A stretch of DNA of 45,991 nucleotides, taken from NCBI GenBank assembly GCA_021831685.1, contig JAKBMG010000144.1:1-45991 (forward strand). Reading direction: 5' to 3'. Below the pieces are notes generated by a model. It saw only the letters and a list, made by a program, of their open reading frames with translations. It did not search any database and was not told where the DNA came from. Position 1 is the first letter of the stretch; each line of letters begins with the position of its first letter. Of the stretch, positions 6,693 through 15,712 are shown piece by piece. A program made the translations under genes and the position numbers. The DNA comes from Bacteroidota bacterium (lineage in GTDB: Bacteria; Bacteroidota; Ignavibacteria; Ignavibacteriales; Ignavibacteriaceae).

Positions 6693-8321
6693 TTGAAAGA
6701 GTATCTTTTATCTATTTTTGAAGAAGCTGCCAAAAGATTGGTATACCTGCGTGATCTGAACCTTACTTTCGATGTACCGAAAATTGAAAGCCAAGGAGAT
6801 CTCTCTTCAAATGTCGCCATGCTGTTGGTAAAACAATTAAAAAAGAAGCCACGAGAAATAGCCACTGAAATTGTCTCAACTTTAAATGTCGATAAGCAAA
6901 TTATAACAAAAATTGAAATAGCCGGACCGGGCTTCATAAATTTCTTTTTTTCTCCTTCCTTTATATCCCGGATAGTAAATGACATATTGACAGAGGGAGA
7001 AAATTTCGGCAAGTCAAAAAAATATTCCGGTAAAAGGGCAAATGTAGAATTTGTATCTGCAAATCCAACAGGTCCACTTACAGTAGGACACGGAAGGAAT
7101 GCAGTCTTTGGCGATACTGTTTCAAATCTATTGGAATGGATAGGTTATACTGTCGATCGTGAATATTATTTTAATAATGCCGGTAGACAAATGCGGGTAC
7201 TTGGAGATTCGGTAAGACTAAGATATTTGGAATTGCTTGGTCAGCAAGTAGATTTTCCGGAAGATCATTATCAGGGTGAATACATTAAAGACATCGCCAA
7301 AAGCATTTATGATGAGTTTGGTGATCTATATGTCAATGAAAATGCAGAAGGAATTTTTAAGGAGAGAGCTGAAAGTGAAATTTTTACTGATATAAAAAGG
7401 ACACTAGAACGATTGCATATAAAACATAAAATTTTCTTTAATGAAAATTCTCTCTATGAAGAAGGAAAAATTATAGAAGCTTTGAATACATTTAAAGGAA
7501 AAAATCTTTCTTATGAAAAGGACGGTGCAATTTGGCTTAAGCTAACAGAACTTGGCAACGATCAGGATAAAGTTATTGTGAAGTCTACCGGCGAACCAAC
7601 CTACCGTCTTCCGGATATTGCATACCATATAACCAAGTTTGATCGCGGCTATGATTTAATGGTTGATATTTTTGGCTCCGACCATAACGCCACATATCCC
7701 GATGTGCTTGCCGGATTAAAGGCACTTGGCTACAACTCTGAAAAGATTAAAGTGCTTATTCATCAATTTGTAACAATAATGGATAATGGTGTGGCCGTTA
7801 AAATGTCAACTCGTAAAGCAAATTATATTACAATCGACCAGCTTATTGATGAAGTCGGAAGTGATGTTGTTAGATACTTTTTTAACATGCGGAACATTAC
7901 GACACATATGAATTTCGATCTTGCACTTGCAAAAAAACAATCAGATGAAAATCCGGTATTTTATCTACAGTATGCCAACGCACGGATATCTTCGATTCTA
8001 AAAATGATAGAAAATGAAGACTTAAAATCTTCCGTTGAAAATATAGATCTGCTTACTTCAATCGAAGAACAACAGTTGTTAAAAAAGCTATATCAATTTA
8101 AGAATGAAATCTTGTTGAGTGCTGAGTATTTTGAATCCCACCGTATTTGCAGTTACCTTGAAGAGCTTGCAGCAGCATTTCATAGGTTTTATACATTTTG
8201 CAGAATAATTGGCACCGAAAAAAAATTAGCCGAAGCAAGGATTGCATTGGCAATGGCGACTAAGATAGTGATTAAAAATGGTCTGTCTGTTTTAGGCGTA
8301 TCTGCACCGGAAAGAATGTAA
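6693..8321 (+). CDS. argS: Arginyl-tRNA synthetase
   Basis: A class I aminoacyl-tRNA synthetase charging tRNA-Arg. The 542-residue protein has the ArgS-specific N-terminal Add-1 domain (about residues 1-100) and the HIGH-type signature in SANPTGPLTVGHGRN (about 122-136). A KMSKS equivalent appears as KMSTRKANYITIDQL, and the DALR anticodon-binding domain closes the protein. The TTG start at 6693 follows a CCGGA ribosome site. Its 3' end comes within 6 bp of the convergent comF, leaving no room for a separate terminator. Confidence 0.96.
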   Translation: MKEYLLSIFEEAAKRLVYLRDLNLTFDVPKIESQGDLSSNVAMLLVKQLKKKPREIATEIVSTLNVDKQIITKIEIAGPGFINFFFSPSFISRIVNDILTEGENFGKSKKYSGKRANVEFVSANPTGPLTVGHGRNAVFGDTVSNLLEWIGYTVDREYYFNNAGRQMRVLGDSVRLRYLELLGQQVDFPEDHYQGEYIKDIAKSIYDEFGDLYVNENAEGIFKERAESEIFTDIKRTLERLHIKHKIFFNENSLYEEGKIIEALNTFKGKNLSYEKDGAIWLKLTELGNDQDKVIVKSTGEPTYRLPDIAYHITKFDRGYDLMVDIFGSDHNATYPDVLAGLKALGYNSEKIKVLIHQFVTIMDNGVAVKMSTRKANYITIDQLIDEVGSDVVRYFFNMRNITTHMNFDLALAKKQSDENPVFYLQYANARISSILKMIENEDLKSSVENIDLLTSIEEQQLLKKLYQFKNEILLSAEYFESHRICSYLEELAAAFHRFYTFCRIIGTEKKLAEARIALAMATKIVIKNGLSVLGVSAPERM

Positions 8322-8327
8322 CGTATT

Positions 8328-9011
8328 TCAATCTGCTATTGCAACTGCAGCAACAAATATTTTATTCGCTCCGTTATTTAGCAATAATCTACCGCACTCT
8401 CTAACCGTAGCCCCGGTGGTAACGACATCATCAACTAAAAGAATATTTTTCCCCTTTATTTTAGAATCTCTCCTTAATGCGAATGCATCTTTTATGTTTT
8501 GTTCTCTCTCTTTCATGTCCAGATTAGTTTGAGACTGGGTAAATCTTTTTCTTTTTATTATTTTTTGATTAACCGGTATATGTAAAATATTATTTAATCC
8601 TTTTGTTATATAAAAAGATTGATTGTATCCTCTTTCCGCTTTCTTAAGATGATGAAGCGGAACAGGAATAATCACGTCTATTTGCCATGGTTGAATTACT
8701 TCGGAAATTGCTCTTCCCAAATTTTCTCCAAGAAACTTTCCGATTAGAAATTTATTATTGTATTTCAGTTGATGAATTATCCGTTGAACTTCTTTCTCCT
8801 TTTCAAAAAGATAAAGAGCATAGAAATCTGAAATAATTGCAGTCTCCCTAAACTTTCTTAAATATTGAATTGCAATTCTTGATTTGTTTACTCTATTAAG
8901 TTTATTCAGACAAATACTGCAAACCACATCTTCCCTGGTAATAAGTTTAGTGCTGCATGAAGCGCAAAATCTGGGTAGGAAGAAATCGGCTATGTCAGTA
9001 AGAAAATTCAA
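8328..9011 (-). CDS. ComF family phosphoribosyltransferase-like protein
   Basis: The 227-residue product matches the ComF/GntX family linked to DNA uptake and DNA utilisation. A four-cysteine zinc motif is at the N-terminus (Cys16, 19, 31, 34; FCASC and CSIC). A type I phosphoribosyltransferase fold follows, with IPVPLHHLKKAERGYNQS mid-protein and the PRPP loop DDVVTTGAT at about residues 194-202. The start is TTG with no ATG alternative at the N-terminus. The true substrate of ComF proteins is not settled. No other competence gene is adjacent. Confidence 0.9.
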   Translation of the reverse strand: MNFLTDIADFFLPRFCASCSTKLITREDVVCSICLNKLNRVNKSRIAIQYLRKFRETAIISDFYALYLFEKEKEVQRIIHQLKYNNKFLIGKFLGENLGRAISEVIQPWQIDVIIPVPLHHLKKAERGYNQSFYITKGLNNILHIPVNQKIIKRKRFTQSQTNLDMKEREQNIKDAFALRRDSKIKGKNILLVDDVVTTGATVRECGRLLLNNGANKIFVAAVAIAD

Positions 9012-9043
9012 TTTATTTTTCCCTATAATTTATTAATCTCACC

Positions 9044-9150
9044 TATAGTACTGCCGTTTAACTCTATGTTTTTTATGTCAAGATATTTGAAATGATTTTC
9101 CATATTCCATCATACATATTCCATATTCCATTGCGGCTTGCCGCGCTATG
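9044..9150. repeat. Dispersed intergenic repeat, copy B
   Basis: This fills most of the comF-VWA gap. It repeats the two blocks at 4258-4396 (TATAGTACTGCCGTTTAA, then TATGTCAAGATATTT, and later ATTGCGGCTTGCCG with GCTATG) at roughly 85-95 percent identity by eye. A short TTCCATATTCCAT run lies between the blocks; the same low-complexity motif recurs at 21524-21576 and 24680-24890. Confidence 0.65.
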
Positions 9151-9157
9151 AATAGCA

Positions 9158-11308
9158 TTATATCAATCCCCACCGTTTTCTAAAAAACCACTCCATGCCG
9201 AAAAGAATAATTGCAACTACCAGAAGCCACTCATTTGACCATAAATAAATTTCGCTCGTTTCAATTCTTTCTTTTGATGATTCTTTATCAAGATTCCTTA
9301 AAATATCGAATAAGTGTTTATAATCAGAATTATAAAAAAACTTTCCGTTAGATTGGTTTGCGAGTAAGTTTAGAAAGTCATAATTCATCCTCGGGTTTAT
9401 CATTTCAATATCAACTTCGCCTAAATTAAAGTTTCCGCTGTCTTTTCCGATTGATTTTCCGTTAAGTGAGGCATAACCTGAATATTTATAATCTCCGGCG
9501 TTATTTGTTTGAAAAGAACCTTCATATAAACCATTACCGATTGAATTTAATTGGATTTGGGAATTCCCTCCTCCTCCGCTTATATTTATAGTCACCTCAG
9601 AGTTGGAAACAGGATTAAATGTCTGATCATAAACTTGTCCGGTGAATTCAACATTTTCTCCTAAAGAATATACTTTTTTTGTTGTCTTAATTGTTACCTG
9701 TTTATTGTTTCCTTTTGCATTAAGCCATTTAACGCTGCTTAAAATAAAACGATCAAACAAGTCCGAGTTTTTCATTGATGTTCCAAGTTTCCATCGCCAA
9801 ATATCTTTTGCTAAAATAGAGATTGATTTTTTATCTCCAAGCCTTCTTGTTAGGATTAGTGGCTTATTGATTGGAACGTTGTTAATTTTTATTTGCGATA
9901 AAATGTCACTTTCGGGTTTTGCCTTGAAATCAACATTCGGTTGATATACGGGAGGCAAATTGTTCCATGCATCCAAAATATTATTAGAGTTGTTTTGAAG
10001 CAGCGGGTTATTTTCTTCACCGGCAGACACATTTGGCTGAATTTCCAGATAGTCCGGATTAATATTGTTAAACGTAAACCCTAATTCTGATTGAAGTTCT
10101 TTTAACCTTTGGAAATCGATTCCGCTTGAAAGAGTAATAAAAAAGGGTTTATCCTTTTGGGAGATCGCTGCAATAATTCTTTGATATAAATCATCCGGAG
10201 TAGTTTTGGAAGGAAAACCGACAAGAAAAAAAATATTTGTGCTATCGATAATCTTTGGATTAAAATTCTTTTCCAAAAAATGATCTGCAGAAATTTGCGT
10301 GTATGAATTTACTGAAAGATTGCTGTCCGCTCTCAATGTATTTTTGATGAAAGATAAGTCAGAAGAGGGACTTCCAGCTAAAATCAATATTTTCACTTTA
10401 CTACTGAGAACATTCACGTAAAATATTTTTTTATTATTTGCATAAGTGAATTCACCTTTTGTGTTAGACACTACAACAGTAAGCTTCTTTTCGCCACTTG
10501 ACTTTGGAGTATAGGTGAAGTTTACATTCTGAACTCCATCGGCGCTTAATTTAATATTTTGTTGTGCCTCCTGTGTGCCGTCTTCGTAAAGTGTGGCAGT
10601 TACATTTTTATTTGTGAATCCGGTGTTGGATATTATGGCGTCAATTGAAGTCGGGGTCCCGGCATAAATCAAATCATTAGCTAAAACATTCTTTACCCAA
10701 ACATCGCTTCTTGCAGTAGAATCGCCAATGCCAACAGTAAAAACTGGTATTCCGAGTTTTGCCGCAGTATATGTTGGATCACTACCTTCAGTAATTACGC
10801 CGTCACTAACGATGACTATCGAAGCAATATTCTTTCCGTCCCCATTAATTGAAGAGAATATCTTTGCGAAATTAGTACTTCCTTCTGAAAAATTTAACGG
10901 CTGTATACTATCATAGCTAAGTTTAGAAACTTTTGAACCGAAGGTGAATAATTCGGAATTTCCGTTTAAGCCATTTTTCTTAAGATCGTTAATAAAATTC
11001 TTTTCTGTAGTTTCTCTGTTCATACCATCGTTAATTTGGATTGACCTGGAGTTGTCAACAAAAATCATATTAACGGGATTAAGAATCATTTTCCTGGCTA
11101 AAGTAAGAACCGGTTCAAAGAAGACAAATAGCAGAAGTATAAGTGCAAGGGCTCTTAAGGTTGTAAGAAAAATCTTTTTTGATGTAGCAATCTGCGGAAC
11201 GGTATAGCGGTAAACGTAAAAAGAATAACCCGCTAGAAGAATTAGGAACAAGAAAAAATAAACAGGCGGATGAGAGAAATTTATACCAATCTTTTCAAAG
11301 TTGAACAT
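9158..11308 (-). CDS. Membrane-anchored von Willebrand factor A domain protein
   Basis: The 716-residue protein has two N-terminal transmembrane segments (about residues 15-32 and 48-66). A VWA-like domain opens with MIFVDNSRS, whose Asp85-x-Ser87-x-Ser89 forms a MIDAS metal site, and continues through IVIVSDGVITEGSD. A large beta-rich extracytoplasmic region with Ig-like segments follows, and one C-terminal transmembrane helix ends in WFFRKRWGLI. The architecture recalls BatA/B-like and amidotransferase-fused VWA membrane proteins of Bacteroidota, but no MoxR ATPase or Bat gene is adjacent, so the role is open. Its ATG shares one base with the phzF stop (TAATG). Confidence 0.8.
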   Translation of the reverse strand: MFNFEKIGINFSHPPVYFFLFLILLAGYSFYVYRYTVPQIATSKKIFLTTLRALALILLLFVFFEPVLTLARKMILNPVNMIFVDNSRSIQINDGMNRETTEKNFINDLKKNGLNGNSELFTFGSKVSKLSYDSIQPLNFSEGSTNFAKIFSSINGDGKNIASIVIVSDGVITEGSDPTYTAAKLGIPVFTVGIGDSTARSDVWVKNVLANDLIYAGTPTSIDAIISNTGFTNKNVTATLYEDGTQEAQQNIKLSADGVQNVNFTYTPKSSGEKKLTVVVSNTKGEFTYANNKKIFYVNVLSSKVKILILAGSPSSDLSFIKNTLRADSNLSVNSYTQISADHFLEKNFNPKIIDSTNIFFLVGFPSKTTPDDLYQRIIAAISQKDKPFFITLSSGIDFQRLKELQSELGFTFNNINPDYLEIQPNVSAGEENNPLLQNNSNNILDAWNNLPPVYQPNVDFKAKPESDILSQIKINNVPINKPLILTRRLGDKKSISILAKDIWRWKLGTSMKNSDLFDRFILSSVKWLNAKGNNKQVTIKTTKKVYSLGENVEFTGQVYDQTFNPVSNSEVTINISGGGGNSQIQLNSIGNGLYEGSFQTNNAGDYKYSGYASLNGKSIGKDSGNFNLGEVDIEMINPRMNYDFLNLLANQSNGKFFYNSDYKHLFDILRNLDKESSKERIETSEIYLWSNEWLLVVAIILFGMEWFFRKRWGLI

Positions 11309-12189
11309 TAAAAACTCATTTCCCCTTTAATAACTGTAACTGCACTCCCTGAAATAAAAAGTTCATTCTTTGCTTGTGAAAAATTAACGCCTATTCTTCC
11401 TCTTCTATGAATAAAATCACCCTGCTCAAATGACAATGAGATTTCATTTCCCACAGGTTTTATCAAGCCAAGCTCCTTCAAAACCAAAAGTAGAGGTCCA
11501 TTAGCCGATCCTGTAACCGGGTCTTCGTCTATACCATAATAAGGTCCGAAGAACCGAAGGTGAGCGAAATTTTCTTTCTCAATAGTTTCAAGCGTGTAGG
11601 GAACAGCAGCTGTAAAGTATTTCCCATTCTCGGAAATATTTAATAATTCTTTATAGTTTGGTTTAAGCTTCGATAATGCATCAATAGTTTTTAAGTAAAT
11701 ATATAAATAACCGTTTTCTAAAAGGACAAAGGGAAAATTATTGTCAAAGTCCTTATCATCTATACCGAGTGCGTTTTTAACTGAATCAGCGTCGCCTGAA
11801 AACTTTTTGCTTCCATAAATGGGAATCTGCATAAAATATTTTCCAGCTTCCATCTTACATTTTAAAATACCGGAACGAGTTTCAAAATTTATCCAGGAAC
11901 TATTTTTAATAATATTATTCTCGAATAAAAAATGCAGTGAAGCAATTGTGGCATGACCACAGAGATCAACCTCGACAGTAGGGGTAAACCACCTTAAATT
12001 ATAATCAACTCCGTCAGTACTACCGGAAGTTCCGATTGGTTTTGATATAAAGGCAGTTTCCGATAAATTCATTTCCCTTGCTATAGACTGCATTTCATCC
12101 GTCGTTAGTCCGTCGCCAAAAGTAACTCCTGCTGGATTACCTTCGAATGGTTTATCAGTAAAAGCGTCTATCTGAAAAATTTTAATCAT
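11308..12189 (-). CDS. PhzF family isomerase/epimerase
   Basis: The product is about 293 residues with the diaminopimelate-epimerase-like double fold of the PhzF family. It starts IFQIDAFTDKPFEGNPAGV, has SETAFI after the first strand (the family's catalytic Glu region), and carries VDLCGHATIA and DEDPVTGSANGP, the two signature loops. PhzF itself acts in phenazine synthesis; most genomic relatives have unknown substrates, and no phenazine genes are nearby. The ATG at 12189 is chosen because it matches the family N-terminus; an in-frame ATG at 12198 is possible. It overlaps the surE stop, indicating coupling. Confidence 0.88.
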   Translation of the reverse strand: MIKIFQIDAFTDKPFEGNPAGVTFGDGLTTDEMQSIAREMNLSETAFISKPIGTSGSTDGVDYNLRWFTPTVEVDLCGHATIASLHFLFENNIIKNSSWINFETRSGILKCKMEAGKYFMQIPIYGSKKFSGDADSVKNALGIDDKDFDNNFPFVLLENGYLYIYLKTIDALSKLKPNYKELLNISENGKYFTAAVPYTLETIEKENFAHLRFFGPYYGIDEDPVTGSANGPLLLVLKELGLIKPVGNEISLSFEQGDFIHRRGRIGVNFSQAKNELFISGSAVTVIKGEMSF

Positions 12190-12961
12190 TCTTGCCATTC
12201 AGCATTTCCTCTACCTTCCAGCTTTTCATCTTATTAAAGGTATCATAATCGGTAAGGTCAAAATGAATAGGTGAAACAGAAACGTAATTATTTTTAATCG
12301 CGAACTGATCTATATCAATTTCTTTATCGGCTTCAATCAAATTTCCAGTCAGCCAATAATAATTTTTGCCAGCCGGGTCTTTTCTTTCTTCATAAATATC
12401 ATCCCACTTAGACTTTCCCTGTTTTGTTAAAAGAATACCCGAAATACTTTTTTCAGGGATGTCCGGTACATTTACGTTTAATAAAGTTCCGACCGGTAAA
12501 CCTTTTTCTACAATTTTCAATGCAAGCAATTTTGAAACCTTAGCCGCAAAACTAAAATCAACGGCGGAATGATTAGTAACGGAAACCGCCATAGAAGGAA
12601 CATCCATAATTGCGGCTTCGCGTGCGGCTGAAACAGTCCCCGAATAAATAATATTTATTGCAGTGTTTGAACCGTGATTTATACCTGAGACCACTAAGTC
12701 TGGAGTTTTAGCCATAATATTTCTTATCCCAATTTTAACGCAATCCGCGGGAGTCCCATTGACAGCGTATCCGAAAAAATTCCCATTTTTATAATTTTCG
12801 GTAACCCGTAAAGGAATCTGCATTGTTATAGCATGACCGACGGCGCTTTGCTCTTTAAGGGGAGCAACTACCGTAACATCGCCAATTTCTTTTAATGATT
12901 GTACTAAGGCAAAAATCCCTTCTGATTCTATACCGTCATCATTACAAACCAATATTCGCAA
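12182..12961 (-). CDS. surE: 5'-nucleotidase SurE
   Basis: A metal-dependent nucleoside-monophosphate phosphatase of the survival protein E family. The 259-residue protein has the N-terminal metal site ILVCNDDG, the Ser-containing APLKEQSAVGHA loop, GTPADCVKIG and the ligand loop VSGINHGSN, all canonical. The start is TTG at 12961 with GAGG about eight bases upstream. A possible promoter on the minus strand (TTGAGA, 17 bp, TATATT) lies in the divergent gap with pgeF. It heads the surE-phzF-VWA gene string. Confidence 0.94.
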   Translation of the reverse strand: MRILVCNDDGIESEGIFALVQSLKEIGDVTVVAPLKEQSAVGHAITMQIPLRVTENYKNGNFFGYAVNGTPADCVKIGIRNIMAKTPDLVVSGINHGSNTAINIIYSGTVSAAREAAIMDVPSMAVSVTNHSAVDFSFAAKVSKLLALKIVEKGLPVGTLLNVNVPDIPEKSISGILLTKQGKSKWDDIYEERKDPAGKNYYWLTGNLIEADKEIDIDQFAIKNNYVSVSPIHFDLTDYDTFNKMKSWKVEEMLNGKND

Positions 12962-13102
12962 TTTATTAACCTCAAAATTTAGTGAGTCAATATAATATTT
13001 ACCGCGTACAGTCTCAATTGATTAAAAGGGTTGGTGTACAGCTTCACAAATTTTTATTAAATTTGCCGGAACATTTTCGATCAACATTTCTAATTATTTT
13101 TA

Positions 13103-13834
13103 ATGATTATAATAAAATCTCAGATTTTCAATACCAGCCCGGAAATAATTTTCGGATTTAGCACAAAGGTGGGTGCCGGAAGAAATACTCCGTTTTATTT
13201 TAATATGTCGCACTCTGTAGGAGACGACAAAAATATTGTTGAAGAAAACAGGGCGTTATTTTTTCAAGCCTTAGGTTTGAAGAGAGAAAATATTGCTCTT
13301 CAGAAACAAGTGCACGGAGAAGAGATAACTTATGTTAAAGGCGGAGGGATATACGATGACAGCGATGCAATGATTACAGATAAAAAAAATATCGGCTTAG
13401 CGGTAAGTACTGCCGATTGCGCAGCTATATTTCTCTATGACACAAAACATAAGGTAATCGCCGGAATTCATTCGGGATGGCGAGGAACGGAGAAGAAAGT
13501 TTTACTTAAAACTTTAAATAAACTTAAGGATGATTTTAATACTTCCGCACCCGAATTGATTGCTTATATTGCGCCTGCAATATCTCAAATGAATTATGAG
13601 ATTGGTAAGGAAGTAGCGGTTTTATTTGATAATAAGTATTTACTTGAAAACGGAGCAAAATTTTTATTGGATGTTTCACAAATTAATTACGATATTTTAG
13701 TTAATTTTGGATTACCTAAAAATAATATTCAGATTTCAAAGCTTTGCAGTTTTCAGTCGGAAAATTTGCTTCATTCATACCGGAGAGAAGGACTGCATTC
13801 TGGCAGAGCATTAGGTGTAATTGCAATGAAGTAA
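13103..13834 (+). CDS. pgeF: Peptidoglycan editing factor PgeF / multicopper-oxidase-like YfiH family
   Basis: The 243-residue product belongs to the YfiH/LACC1 family (purine nucleoside phosphorylase activity; PgeF keeps L-Ala at position 1 of muropeptides). The family's metal-binding pattern is visible: LQKQVHGEEI, STADCAAIFLYD, HSGWRGTEKKVL and the C-terminal HSYRREGLHSGRALGVIAMK. The ATG at 13103 has no obvious ribosome site. A weak TAAATTTG box lies at 13058-13065. Confidence 0.9.
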   Translation: MIIIKSQIFNTSPEIIFGFSTKVGAGRNTPFYFNMSHSVGDDKNIVEENRALFFQALGLKRENIALQKQVHGEEITYVKGGGIYDDSDAMITDKKNIGLAVSTADCAAIFLYDTKHKVIAGIHSGWRGTEKKVLLKTLNKLKDDFNTSAPELIAYIAPAISQMNYEIGKEVAVLFDNKYLLENGAKFLLDVSQINYDILVNFGLPKNNIQISKLCSFQSENLLHSYRREGLHSGRALGVIAMK

Positions 13835-13916
13835 TGAAAAAGCAAGCGGAAGAATAAAAATTTAAGGTAAAAATTCTTCTATACTCTATATTATGCTACT
13901 TCAGTAAAAGGATAAA

Positions 13917-14288
13917 ATGGAAAATATAATAAGAATAAAAAAAGCAGCGTTTTATGCATACCATGGGGTTTTATCAGAAGAACAAAGTGTCGGAGGTAAG
14001 TTTGAAGCTGATGTGGATGTTTACACAAATTTTTCCGCAGCAGCTCATAAGGACAGCCTGAAAGAAACGGTTAACTACGACAAAGTTTATAAGTTTATGT
14101 ATCAGCTTGCACTTGAGCAGAAATATCACTTGATTGAAACACTTGCAGCTAAAATTGCTGATGAACTTTTGAAAGCGTTTCCTTTAATTGAAAAAGTTGC
14201 TGTACGAATTAGAAAAAACAATCCCCCGCTCGGAGGAGTTGTTGATTGTGTAGAGGTTGAAGTAATTAAACAACGCGATGAATTATAG
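13917..14288 (+). CDS. folB: Dihydroneopterin aldolase
   Basis: It converts dihydroneopterin to hydroxymethyl-dihydropterin and glycolaldehyde in folate synthesis. The 123-residue length is standard. The conserved FYAYHGVLSEEQSVGGKFEADVDV N-terminus is visible, as are the TVNYDKVYKFM and HLIETLAAKIADELL stretches. The IRKNNPPLGG region holds the catalytic lysine. The ATG has AAGG just upstream. It directly precedes folK, which uses its product, so the two form a folate sub-operon. Confidence 0.94.
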   Translation: MENIIRIKKAAFYAYHGVLSEEQSVGGKFEADVDVYTNFSAAAHKDSLKETVNYDKVYKFMYQLALEQKYHLIETLAAKIADELLKAFPLIEKVAVRIRKNNPPLGGVVDCVEVEVIKQRDEL

Positions 14289-14312
14289 TTTTAGAAATAT
14301 TGGAGTTAAAAA

Positions 14313-14813
14313 ATTACAAATATTGCATACATAGCTCTTGGATCTAACAGAGGCGATAAAGTTTCTTTTCTTAAGAAAGCGGTTCAAAAAATAGTAGATG
14401 ATTCAAATTGCGCATTGGAATTGGCCTCTTCGATTTATGAGACCAAACCATACGGGGTAAAAGGACAGGATAATTTCTTAAATGCCGTAATAAAAATATA
14501 CACATCCTTTAATTTATCCCAACTTTTTATTTTCCTTAAAAATATTGAAGACGAGCTTGGAAGGAAGAGCAACACCAAATGGGGACCTCGTGAAATAGAT
14601 CTCGATCTCTTATTCTTCAACGATATTGTTTACTCGGATGAGAAAATTATTATTCCGCACAAAGAGATTGAACTCCGGGATTTTGTATTGACTCCTCTTT
14701 GTGAAATTGCTCCGGACTTGTTTCACCCTGTTTTAAATCAAAAAATTTCTGATATTTGCATAGACGAAAAAAATAAAACTATTATAGCAAAAATTCAGGA
14801 TAAGATTTTATAA
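14313..14813 (+). CDS. folK: HPPK, apparently starting with ATT
   Basis: 2-amino-4-hydroxy-6-hydroxymethyldihydropteridine diphosphokinase, which pyrophosphorylates the FolB product. The conserved core is complete: IAYIALGSNRGDK at the N-terminus, then SSIYETKPYG, and WGPREIDLDLLFF with the magnesium-binding Asp pair. The first usual start codon in frame is TTG at 14417-14415, which would remove the essential GSNRGD strand. The frame is open from a TAA a few codons upstream, and no ATG, GTG or TTG precedes the conserved region. An ATT at 14313 sits exactly where Met is expected, 7 bp after a good GGAG (14302-14305). The product is then 166 residues, close to other HPPKs. Confidence 0.88.
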   Translation: MTNIAYIALGSNRGDKVSFLKKAVQKIVDDSNCALELASSIYETKPYGVKGQDNFLNAVIKIYTSFNLSQLFIFLKNIEDELGRKSNTKWGPREIDLDLLFFNDIVYSDEKIIIPHKEIELRDFVLTPLCEIAPDLFHPVLNQKISDICIDEKNKTIIAKIQDKIL

Positions 14814-14830
14814 ACTTTAAGAGTTGCAAA

Positions 14831-15493
14831 GTGAACGAAAATTCCGAGGTTAAATATATTGCAATCGAAGGCGTCATTGGCGCGGGAAAGACCTCTCTTG
14901 CAAGAAAATTAAAAGAAAGACTTAATGCAGAGCTTGTCTTCGAGCAGTTTGACGCTAATCCATTTCTTGAAAAATTTTATGCCGACAGAAGAAGATATGC
15001 TTTTCAGACGCAAATGTTTTTCTTGATTAATCGATTTACGCAGCAGCAGCAGCTAAATCAAGAAAATCTTTTTACAGATTATATTGTGTGCGATTATATC
15101 TTTGAGAAAGATAAAATCTTTGCATATCTAAATCTAAGCGGTGAAGAGCTTAAACTTTACGAAACTATTTTTCCACTTCTTTCAAGAAACCTGAGAAAGC
15201 CGGACCTTCTTGTTTTTCTTCAATCGAGTGTTGAACGCTTGATGTTTAATATAAAAAAGAGAAACAGAAAAATTGAGAGAAATTTGACCCTTAATTATAT
15301 CGAGGAATTGAGTGAAGCATACACTCACTATTTCTTCAGATATAACACAACACCATTGTTAATTGTAAATAGTACTGATATAGACTTTGTGAACAGTGAC
15401 AATGATTTTGATGAATTATTTAAACAAATATTTAGAGAAGACAGAGGCTTAATAGAATATTTTAAGCCTGAATCAAAAAGGATTACCGGATAA
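14831..15493 (+). CDS. Deoxynucleoside kinase family protein
   Basis: It phosphorylates a deoxynucleoside for nucleotide salvage; the base specificity cannot be read from sequence. The 220-residue product has a P-loop GVIGAGKT at about residues 14-21. It also has an FEQFDANPFLEKFY segment after the first helix, FQTQMFFLINRF, and a lid-like region rich in Arg/Lys (NIKKRNRKIERN). This is the typical dNK/dCK layout of Bacteroidota. The start is GTG at 14831. It is 17 bp after folK, and its stop shares a base with the next gene's ATG (TAATG). Confidence 0.9.
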   Translation: MNENSEVKYIAIEGVIGAGKTSLARKLKERLNAELVFEQFDANPFLEKFYADRRRYAFQTQMFFLINRFTQQQQLNQENLFTDYIVCDYIFEKDKIFAYLNLSGEELKLYETIFPLLSRNLRKPDLLVFLQSSVERLMFNIKKRNRKIERNLTLNYIEELSEAYTHYFFRYNTTPLLIVNSTDIDFVNSDNDFDELFKQIFREDRGLIEYFKPESKRITG

Positions 15494-15702
15494 TGATTGA
15501 GCTTTTATTTTGGGGATTTATAATTTATATCATCTTTAAAGGAGTAGGGCTATTTCTGAGGTTTTTTATTCCGGCGTTAAGAGATCCGTCAAACAAATAC
15601 AATCAATCTAATAAGGAATCAAAAACCACATCAAAATATAAAGATGTACAAGAAGTCGATTACACTGAAATAAAATCAGATTCAGAGAAGAAAAAAGAGT
15701 AA
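15493..15702 (+). CDS. Small single-pass membrane protein, hypothetical
   Basis: This is a 69-residue protein with one hydrophobic helix (LLFWGFIIYIIFKGVGLFL) at the N-terminus and a highly charged tail ending in EKKKE. It resembles the small DUF4834-type membrane proteins of Bacteroidota, but I cannot confirm membership. Overlap of its start with the kinase stop, and only 10 bp to the glycosyltransferase gene, supports a real co-transcribed gene. Confidence 0.65.
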   Translation: MIELLFWGFIIYIIFKGVGLFLRFFIPALRDPSNKYNQSNKESKTTSKYKDVQEVDYTEIKSDSEKKKE

Positions 15703-15712
15703 GCCACTGCAA

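Noticed and set aside
9642-9944. Plus-strand open frames of 60-100 codons opposite the VWA gene.
   Set aside because: They are antisense to a long gene with clear domains and have no recognisable motifs or ribosome sites.
14415-14813. Short folK starting at TTG 14415.
   Set aside because: It would delete the essential first strand with GSNRGD, which is intact in frame upstream.
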